From positions 1 through 8,060 of the forward strand of contig JASLAV010000883.1 in NCBI GenBank assembly GCA_030146905.1: a stretch of DNA of 8,060 bases, in the 5' to 3' direction. Each line of letters starts with the position of its first letter. Position 1 is the stretch's first letter. Shown here in pieces: positions 1-5,371 of this stretch. This stretch comes from Lentzea sp. GTDB taxonomy: Bacteria > Actinomycetota > Actinomycetes > Mycobacteriales > Pseudonocardiaceae. The position numbers were made by a program, and so were the translations under genes. Below the pieces are notes generated by a model. The model saw only the letters and a program-made list of their open reading frames with translations, did no database searches and was not told the DNA's origin.

Positions 1-12
1 CACCAGGGCTAG
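1..12 (+). CDS. 3' end of upstream gene, probably 1-pyrroline-5-carboxylate dehydrogenase (partial)
   Basis: Only three codons and a TAG stop are visible, reading His-Gln-Gly-stop. Actinobacterial proline catabolism operons usually place pruA (P5C dehydrogenase, which oxidises P5C/glutamate semialdehyde to glutamate) directly before proline dehydrogenase. As I recall, many of those PruA proteins end in a short Tyr-Pro-His-x-Gly type tail, which would fit. The identification rests on the neighbouring proline dehydrogenase and this tail; the sequence itself is too short to prove it, and the stop could be chance. Confidence 0.4.
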   Translation, partial: HQG

Positions 13-25
13 ACCCGGCCCACCC

Positions 26-68
26 CGTGACTGGTTTCCGCCGCCACCCGTGGCGGAAACCAGTCACG
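26..68 (+). repeat. Perfect 17-bp inverted repeat (hairpin) ahead of proline dehydrogenase
   Basis: Bases 26-42 (CGTGACTGGTTTCCGCC) are exactly complementary to 52-68, separated by 9 nt. The hairpin starts 14 nt after the probable upstream stop and ends 23 nt before the next start codon. No T-tract follows, so it is not a classical intrinsic terminator. It could be an intercistronic RNA stabiliser or processing site, an attenuator setting the ratio of the two enzymes, a protein operator, or a copy of a genomic palindromic repeat. The sequence does not decide between these. Confidence 0.85.
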
Positions 69-78
69 ACCACACCCC

Positions 79-83
79 GAGGA
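79..83 (+). promoter_or_regulatory. Ribosome binding site of proline dehydrogenase
   Basis: GAGGA lies 8 nt upstream of the ATG at 92 and supports that start. It sits just 10 nt after the hairpin at 26-68, so an extended or alternative fold of the hairpin could affect access to it. Confidence 0.7.
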
Positions 84-91
84 CGTGAACC

Positions 92-1015
92 ATGTTGCGC
101 TCCAGCCTCCTCCTGGCGTCCCGCAGCGCGGGTGCCCGCAAGCTCGTCGAGTCGACGCCGCTGACCCGGCCCGTCGTCGAACGGTTCGTCGCGGGCGACG
201 ACGTCTCCTCCGCGATCCGCGCGACCGCCGAGGTGCTCGGTGACGGTCGGCTGGTGACCCTCGACCACCTCGGTGAGGACACCGTCGAGGAGTCGCAGGC
301 CAACGACACCGTCGAGGCCTACCTGACGCTGCTGTCGCGGCTGGAGGCGCACGGGCTCACCGAGGGCGCCGAGGTGTCGGTCAAGCTGTCCGCGGTCGGC
401 CAGTCGCTGCCGGTGGACGGCGAGAAGATCGCGCTGGAGAACGCCCGGCGCATCTGCACGGCGGCCGCCGTCGTCGGCACGACCGTGACGCTGGACATGG
501 AGGACCACACCACCACGGACTCCACGCTGAGCATCCTGCGCGAGCTGCGGGTGGACTTCCCCTGGGTCGGCGCCGTGCTGCAGGCCTACCTCAAGCGCAC
601 CGAGCAGGACTGCCGCGAGCTCGCGCACTCCGGTTCGCGCGTGCGGCTGTGCAAGGGCGCCTACCAGGAGCCCGCTTCCGTTGCCTACCAGGACAAGCAC
701 GACGTCGACCTGTCGTACGTGCGCTGCCTGAAGGTCCTCATGGAGGGTCGGGGCTACCCGATGGTGGCCTCGCACGACCCGCGCCTGATCGCGATCGCCG
801 CCGACCTGGCCTCCGGGCGCTCGAAGGACACCTACGAGTTCCAGATGCTGTACGGCATCCGGCCGGAGGAGCAGCGGCGCATCGCAGCCGAGGGCAACCG
901 CATGCGCGTCTACGTCCCGTACGGCGACGAGTGGTACGGCTACTTCATGCGCCGCCTGGCCGAGCGTCCCGCCAACGTGGCGTTCTTCGTGCGGTCGCTG
1001 CTCACGACCAGCTGA
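92..1015 (+). CDS. Proline dehydrogenase (monofunctional, FAD-dependent)
   Basis: A 307-residue enzyme predicted to oxidise L-proline to 1-pyrroline-5-carboxylate with FAD, passing electrons to the respiratory chain. The length fits bacterial monofunctional PRODH enzymes, as opposed to the large PutA fusion. Conserved beta/alpha-barrel motifs are visible: VLQAYLKRT (162-170), RLCKGAYQEP (185-194), YEFQMLYGIR (248-257), and the C-terminal RVYVPYGDEWYGYFMRRLAERPAN (272-295), whose paired arginines are the usual proline-carboxylate binders. A GAGGA site supports the ATG. It probably forms an operon with pruA, since the 80-nt gap holds a hairpin but no obvious promoter. Its last 14 nt overlap the end of the convergent STAND gene. 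Symbols differ between genomes (putB, prodh), so none is assigned. Confidence 0.95.
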   Translation: MLRSSLLLASRSAGARKLVESTPLTRPVVERFVAGDDVSSAIRATAEVLGDGRLVTLDHLGEDTVEESQANDTVEAYLTLLSRLEAHGLTEGAEVSVKLSAVGQSLPVDGEKIALENARRICTAAAVVGTTVTLDMEDHTTTDSTLSILRELRVDFPWVGAVLQAYLKRTEQDCRELAHSGSRVRLCKGAYQEPASVAYQDKHDVDLSYVRCLKVLMEGRGYPMVASHDPRLIAIAADLASGRSKDTYEFQMLYGIRPEEQRRIAAEGNRMRVYVPYGDEWYGYFMRRLAERPANVAFFVRSLLTTS

Positions 1016-3428
1016 GCGCGATCTCCGCCTCCTCCACGGTCTCCAGTGCGCACTCCAGCTTGACCTGGTCGCCCACCGCGCGGGCGATCCGCACCGCGCG
1101 CTGGGCGAGCTGGAGCGCCTTCGCCGGTTCGTGCCTGGTCTCCACGCACAGCCGGCCGTAGATCGTCAGCGCGTCGGCGTAGCCGGGTTGCCGGTCCAGG
1201 TCCAGGCCGGTCATGTGCCACAGCACCAGGGCCGTGTGCGCGGTGTTCCTCGCGTCGTCCTTGCGTTCCGCGCCGCGCAGCCGGCACGCGTGCTGCTGGA
1301 CGGCCGCGAGGTAGGCGGTGGGCGGTGACTTCGGCATCAGCGCGCGCCAGACGTCGACGGTGAACTCGGACAGCCGCAGCGCGCGGACGTGGTGGTCCGA
1401 CTCGGACAGCGCGCGGGCGGTGGACTGCAGGACGGGCCCCAGCTTCGCGCCGAAGAACTCGACGAGCTGGGACGGCAGCCGCCCGCAGATGTCGAGGCAC
1501 TCGTCCGCGGTGCGCAGGGCCTGGTCGTCGCGGTCGTGCAGGAGCTGCTGCTCGACGAGGGTCGCGAGGGCGATCACGAGGTCGGCCTGGTTCCAGACGA
1601 GGTCGTCGGCGACCAGTTCCCGGCAGACCTCGACGGCCTCCTCCGCCGCGTCGAGGTCGCCGGCGATCTGGGCGAGGGTGAGCAGGGCGGTGCCGAGGCC
1701 CTTGCGGTCCCCGGTCTCGCGCCACGCCATCACGGCCTCGCGCGCGGTGAGCTCGGCGTCCAGGCACTCGTCCAGCTCGCACAACGCCTGGCTGTAGCGC
1801 AGCAACGCCCTGGCGAGCTCGGCGCGGAACGTCTCCGGGTTCACGACGGCGAGCCTGCGGAAGAGGTCGATGGCCTCCTTCACCGCCTCCCTGGCGGCCT
1901 CCGCCCTGCGCAGGTCGATGAGCATCGTGCCGGCCACGACGAGGTTGCGGGCCAGCTCCGGTTCGAAGCGCGGGTCCTCCTGGGCGAGCACCCGCCAGTT
2001 CGCGATGGAGAGCTGCATCGAGTCAGCCGCGTTCTGCTTCTGGCCCTCGGCGAGGAAGCGGCGGGCCGTGGCGGCGGCGACCCGTGCGAAGTCGGCGCGG
2101 AACAGCGCGGGGTGGTTCTTCGCGAGCTCCTGGTAGAGCAGGGTGGCGCGGCTGATGGCGGTCATCGCGGCCTCGTCCCTGCCGAGCGCCTCGTAGCGGT
2201 AGCTGATCTGCTCCAGGGCGGAGGCGAGCTGCGGCGTGGTCTCCTGGTCGTCCAGCGCGATCTCGTGCCAGAGCGCGATCGCCTCCTCGGAGACGGCCAG
2301 TGCCTCCTCACGTCGTTGCGCGTTGATGAGCCGCAGGCCCAGGTCGCCCAGTGCGTCCGCGAGCAGCGGCCGGTTCTCCCGGTCCCGCCGCGCGAGCTCG
2401 CGGTAGCACTCCACCTCCTGCCGGGAGGCTTCGACGGACTCTTCGCGCAGGCCGCACAGCATCGTGCGGGCGCTGAGCATCCCGTGCATCTCGGCGCGTT
2501 CGAGGGCGTCCACCGCCCGGTCGGCCAGGCGCCGGGTGAGCATCGACCCGATGGCGTCGACGGCGAAGCGCTCGTCGCGGAAGACCCGGCGGGCGATGTG
2601 CTCGACGGTGGCGGCCGACCCGATCTCGGCGGCGATGCGGAGGCTGTCGCGTGCCATGTCCGGCACGATCGCCGGGTTCGCGGCGATGACCTCGTCGAGC
2701 TTCACGACCAGGTGGGGCCACCGGTGGGCGGCGCGGGCGAGCAGGTCCGGGTCCGGGTCGTCCGGCGTGGCGACCGCGAGGTAGTCCTCGGCGACGCGGC
2801 CCGTCGCCTCGCCGTCGTCGCGTTCCAGCAGCCGGCGGACGAGCTGGGTGCGGTTGACGTCGCACGGGTCTCCGTGGACCGCGGTCAGCGCGGCCATGTG
2901 CAGGTCGAGGACGGTCTCCCTGGCGATGTTGGGCGGCGGTTCGCCGGGTGCGGAAACGTTCAGCCGCTCGGCGAAGTGGCGGCAGGCCAGCGCGAACGAC
3001 CCGGCGCGGTCCTCCACCGTCGGGGCGAGTGCGAGGTCGGTGACCTCGTGGTCGAAGTCCGCGATCCGCTGGCGGGTGGAGGACCACCACCAGCCCGTGG
3101 TCCTCGCGGCGAGCAGCACCCGCGTGCGCGCCGGTCCGTGCCGGAGCGTGTCCTGCAACCGCAGGAAGACGTCCTGCCACTCCAGGCGGTCGGCGTCGTC
3201 GACCACCAGCAGCCTGCCGTGCTCGGCGTCGTCCCAGTGCTCCCGCCGGAAGTGCTCGAGCAGCCTGGTCTTGCCCGCGCCGGCAGGAGCGTGCACCAGC
3301 ATCGACGCCCGTGGCGCGGAGCTGTCACGCCAGAGCGCGAGTGCGTGCAGCTCGGGTTCTCGGCCGTGAAAGGGGACCACCTGGTGGGTGGGATCCAGCA
3401 GAGCGGCGACGCTGAGTGCTCGGTCCAC
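1002..3428 (-). CDS. STAND-type P-loop NTPase with C-terminal TPR-like repeats
   Basis: An 808-residue protein whose exact function I do not recognise. An N-terminal VVPFHGREPELHAL segment (17-30) precedes a P-loop domain with Walker A APAGAGKT (47-54, Lys53; the usual first glycine is Ala47) and Walker B LLVVDDAD (73-80). RVLLAART (103-110) fits a sensor-1 strand. A helical, winged-helix-like region follows (about 160-300). From about 350 to 800 run TPR-like helical pairs with a clear 45-46 residue period, starting near 356, 401, 447, 492 and 538 (LAxAL...EEAxxxxxEAIxLxxxLA). This is signal-transduction NTPase layout: a nucleotide switch plus sensor scaffold. No TIR, protease, nuclease, DNA-binding or membrane effector is visible. 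The start is GTG; the frame is closed by a TGA 18 nt upstream and has no alternative start or Shine-Dalgarno. Regulatory or antiphage roles are possible but unproven. Confidence 0.87.
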   Translation of the reverse strand: MDRALSVAALLDPTHQVVPFHGREPELHALALWRDSSAPRASMLVHAPAGAGKTRLLEHFRREHWDDAEHGRLLVVDDADRLEWQDVFLRLQDTLRHGPARTRVLLAARTTGWWWSSTRQRIADFDHEVTDLALAPTVEDRAGSFALACRHFAERLNVSAPGEPPPNIARETVLDLHMAALTAVHGDPCDVNRTQLVRRLLERDDGEATGRVAEDYLAVATPDDPDPDLLARAAHRWPHLVVKLDEVIAANPAIVPDMARDSLRIAAEIGSAATVEHIARRVFRDERFAVDAIGSMLTRRLADRAVDALERAEMHGMLSARTMLCGLREESVEASRQEVECYRELARRDRENRPLLADALGDLGLRLINAQRREEALAVSEEAIALWHEIALDDQETTPQLASALEQISYRYEALGRDEAAMTAISRATLLYQELAKNHPALFRADFARVAAATARRFLAEGQKQNAADSMQLSIANWRVLAQEDPRFEPELARNLVVAGTMLIDLRRAEAAREAVKEAIDLFRRLAVVNPETFRAELARALLRYSQALCELDECLDAELTAREAVMAWRETGDRKGLGTALLTLAQIAGDLDAAEEAVEVCRELVADDLVWNQADLVIALATLVEQQLLHDRDDQALRTADECLDICGRLPSQLVEFFGAKLGPVLQSTARALSESDHHVRALRLSEFTVDVWRALMPKSPPTAYLAAVQQHACRLRGAERKDDARNTAHTALVLWHMTGLDLDRQPGYADALTIYGRLCVETRHEPAKALQLAQRAVRIARAVGDQVKLECALETVEEAEIALSWS

Positions 3429-3556
3429 GGCTTCATAGTCGGCCGGTGGTCAGGCAAGGGGTAGGAAGACCACACCATCGTGGCCTTTTCCCGTTTCCGC
3501 CTCACTCCTTTGCTGTCTGGATTGGAGGCGGTCCACCGAGTCAACCGCGCCGCGAG

Positions 3557-3572
3557 TTCAGCCTGGACTGAA
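3557..3572. promoter_or_regulatory. Imperfect palindrome in the divergent intergenic region, possible operator
   Basis: TTCAG and CTGAA flank 6 nt (3557-3561 and 3568-3572), and the right arm overlaps the proposed -35 of the polymerase gene. It could bind a regulator of one or both divergent genes. The arms are only five bases, so this is weak. It does not match the GAAC-N4-GTTC SOS box of actinobacterial LexA. Confidence 0.22.
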
Positions 3573-3603
3573 ACTGTCGGACCTCCTCGGCACAATCAGT
3601 GGC
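3568..3603 (+). promoter_or_regulatory. Candidate leaderless promoter of the PolA-like gene
   Basis: CTGAAA (3568-3573, 4/6 to TTGACA) and CACAAT (3591-3596, 4/6 to TATAAT) are separated by 17 nt. The -10 box ends 7 nt before the GTG at 3604, so transcription would begin at or next to the start codon. This is the usual leaderless geometry in actinobacteria. No Shine-Dalgarno is present before the GTG, and it is the first start codon in the frame after the TAG at 3436, which agrees with leaderless expression. Confidence 0.45.
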
Positions 3604-5247
3604 GTGCTGGTCGCCCTCGTCCCGGAAGCGGACGGTGCGGGCCGGTGGCAGGAGCTGCACGACGACGGGACCCCGGCCGGTCCCGCGGTGGCGGCACCGT
3701 CGCTGGCCCACGCCGTCGCGTCGCTGGAGCGCGCCCACCGGCCGCGCTGGGTGTGGGCGGACACGTCCGAGATCTACCCGCAGCTGCTCAGCGCCGGCGT
3801 GCGGGTCGACCGGTGCTGGGACCTCCTGCTGACCGAGTCGCTGCTGCTCGGCGCCGAGGGCAGGCACCGCGAGCCCCGCGAGCTGCCCGCGGCGGTGGCC
3901 CGCGAGCTGAGGTTGCCCGCGCCCGCCGACGCGGGGCCGCGCAAGAAGGACGTCGAGCTGACGTTGTTCGAACCGGAACCGGTGCTGCTGCCGGGCGACA
4001 CCGACGAGTTGGCCGCGTTGTCGCTGGTTTTCCGCGCACAGCAGCGGAACCCGGCGCTGGGGCTGCTGATCGCGGCGGAGTCGGCGTCGGCGCTGGCGGC
4101 CGCGGAGATGACGCACCACGGGTTGCCGTGGCGGGAGGACGTGCACCTGCGCATCCTCGACGAGGTGCTCGGACCGCGTCCCGCCCCCGGCGCGCGGCCG
4201 AAGTTGTTGCAGGACCTGGCGGACCAGGTCCAGGAGGCGCTCGGCGGGCGGGAGATGAACCCGGACGCGCCGGCCAGCATCGTGCGGGCGTTCGCCCGTG
4301 CGGGCATCGAGGTCCCGTCGGCGCGGCGGTGGGTGCTGAAGAAGGTCGACCACCCCGCCGTCGCACCGTTGCTGGACTACAAGGAGCGCGCACGGCTGTG
4401 GGTGGCGCACGGCTGGTCGTGGCTCGACACGTGGGTCTCGGATGGACGGTTCCGGCCGGACTACGTCGTCGGAGGCGTGGTTTCCGGGCGGTGGGCGTCG
4501 CGTGGCGGAGCGGCGTTGCAGATCCCGCGGTCGCTGCGCCGTGCCGTCGTCGCGGACGAGGGCTGGTGCCTGGTGGCGGCCGACGCCTCGCAGCTCGAAC
4601 CGCGGATCCTCGCCGCGCTGTCGGCCGACGCGCGGCTGATGGAGGTCTGCGGCGACGACGACCTGTACGCGGCCCTGGCCGAGGACTCGTTCAAGGGCGA
4701 GCGCTCGCGCGCGAAGATCGCGATGCTGTCGGCGATGTACGGCGGCACGGCGGGCGAGGCGGGCCCGCTGCTCGCCGTGCTGCGCAAGAGGTTCCCCGTC
4801 GCCGTCGGGTACGTGGAGGCGGCGGCGCAGGCCGGTGAGCAAGGGCGGATGGTGCGCACGCGGCTCGGCCGCACCTCGCCCACGCCGTCGGCGGCCTGGC
4901 AGGAGCTGACCGGGGGCGCGGACGACTCGGGGGACGTGTCGCGCTCGTCGCGGCAGGCGGCGCGGAACTGGGGCAGGTTCACGCGCAACTTCGTCGTGCA
5001 GGGCAGCGCGGCGGACTGGACGGCCGCGCTGCTCGGCGTGCTCCGCACCCGGTTGCCCGCGGCCGCGCACCTCGTGTTCTTCCAGCACGACGAGGTGCTC
5101 GTGCACTGCCCCCACGCGGACGCGGACGCCGTGATCGAGGCGATCGCCCGGGCGGGGCGTGAGGCGACCCGGCTGCTGTTCGGCGAGACGCCGGTCCGCT
5201 TCCCGATGAACGCCGTCCCCGTGGAGTGCTACGCCGACGCGAAGTGA
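3604..5247 (+). CDS. Family A DNA polymerase (actinobacterial 'bifunctional 3'-5' exonuclease/DNA polymerase' family)
   Basis: A 547-residue PolA-like protein without the 5'-nuclease domain of full-length Pol I. The polymerase core is clear: SGRWASRGGAALQIP (294-308, the TGRLSS...LQNIP equivalent); motif A ADASQLEPR (326-334; metal ligand Asp327, Glu332); motif B RSRAKIAMLSAMYG (367-380; Arg367, Lys371, Tyr379); motif C QHDE (494-497; Asp496). Leu375 occupies the place of E. coli Pol I Phe762 on the O-helix. The first 170 residues correspond to a short exonuclease-like domain, but I see no ExoI Asp-x-Glu, so proofreading is probably lost despite the family's database name. As I recall, this family occurs beside ordinary polA in many actinomycetes; a gap-filling or repair role is plausible but unproven. 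It stands alone, divergent from the STAND gene. Confidence 0.92.
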   Translation: MLVALVPEADGAGRWQELHDDGTPAGPAVAAPSLAHAVASLERAHRPRWVWADTSEIYPQLLSAGVRVDRCWDLLLTESLLLGAEGRHREPRELPAAVARELRLPAPADAGPRKKDVELTLFEPEPVLLPGDTDELAALSLVFRAQQRNPALGLLIAAESASALAAAEMTHHGLPWREDVHLRILDEVLGPRPAPGARPKLLQDLADQVQEALGGREMNPDAPASIVRAFARAGIEVPSARRWVLKKVDHPAVAPLLDYKERARLWVAHGWSWLDTWVSDGRFRPDYVVGGVVSGRWASRGGAALQIPRSLRRAVVADEGWCLVAADASQLEPRILAALSADARLMEVCGDDDLYAALAEDSFKGERSRAKIAMLSAMYGGTAGEAGPLLAVLRKRFPVAVGYVEAAAQAGEQGRMVRTRLGRTSPTPSAAWQELTGGADDSGDVSRSSRQAARNWGRFTRNFVVQGSAADWTAALLGVLRTRLPAAAHLVFFQHDEVLVHCPHADADAVIEAIARAGREATRLLFGETPVRFPMNAVPVECYADAK

Positions 5248-5305
5248 GTCCAAACGAGACGATTCCTCACCTTGGCCAATCCGGCGCGTTGGTCCGAACG
5301 GGCGC

Positions 5306-5334
5306 TTGTCCTCGCCTCGTGAGAGCGCTCTCAT
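5306..5334 (+). promoter_or_regulatory. Candidate promoter of the GH16 glucanase gene
   Basis: TTGTCC (5306-5311) and TCTCAT (5329-5334), each 4/6 to consensus, are 17 nt apart. CATAAG (5332-5337) is an alternative -10 box. Either choice is overlapped by the palindrome at 5320-5333, so a repressor bound there would block RNA polymerase. The exact boxes are uncertain. Confidence 0.4.
5320..5333. promoter_or_regulatory. LacI-family (CebR-type) operator
   Basis: TGAGAGCGCTCTCA is a perfect 14-bp palindrome 38 nt before the glucanase start. It differs from the CebR/CelR box TGGGAGCGCTCCCA of Streptomyces and Thermobifida only at the symmetric third positions, and keeps the central GAGCGCTC typical of LacI-family operators near actinomycete glycoside hydrolases. 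Repression relieved by an oligosaccharide from the polymer is the expected logic. No LacI-type regulator is encoded in this window, so control would come from elsewhere. Confidence 0.75.
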
Positions 5335-5354
5335 AAGTGGACTGCACCCGTGAC

Positions 5355-5362
5355 AAGGAGGT
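5355..5362 (+). promoter_or_regulatory. Strong ribosome binding site of the GH16 glucanase
   Basis: AAGGAGGT is a full anti-Shine-Dalgarno match, 9 nt before the ATG at 5372. It fixes the start and suggests efficient translation once derepressed. The neighbouring STAND, polymerase and AraC-type genes lack such a site. Confidence 0.85.
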
Positions 5363-5371
5363 CACTCGCGC

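Noticed and set aside
1389..3464. A 691-codon open frame on the plus strand opposite the STAND gene
   Set aside because: No recognisable domain, strongly biased Val/Gly/Arg/Leu composition. The minus strand has Walker motifs and periodic TPR units over the same bases, so this is a high-GC shadow frame.
2960..3478. Alternative minus-strand frame starting at the ATG at 3478, upstream of the STAND gene, as a leader ORF or evidence of a frameshift
   Set aside because: It overlaps the STAND gene out of frame for about 470 nt and encodes no recognisable domain, while the GTG frame already begins at a conserved-looking N-terminus. The purine-rich bases before it are not a convincing ribosome binding site.
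5244..5270. GTGAG...CTCAC pairing at the polymerase stop as a terminator
   Set aside because: Five-base arms around a 17-nt loop and no T-tract make a stable terminator unlikely.
5272..5279. TTGGCCAA palindrome after the polymerase gene
   Set aside because: Eight bases of self-complementarity are expected by chance in this composition, and there is no stem-loop with a T-tract.
3541..5334. A 597-codon open frame on the minus strand opposite the polymerase gene
   Set aside because: Arg/Gln/His/Val-rich with no domain; it covers clear polymerase motifs A, B and C on the plus strand and runs across the glucanase operator.
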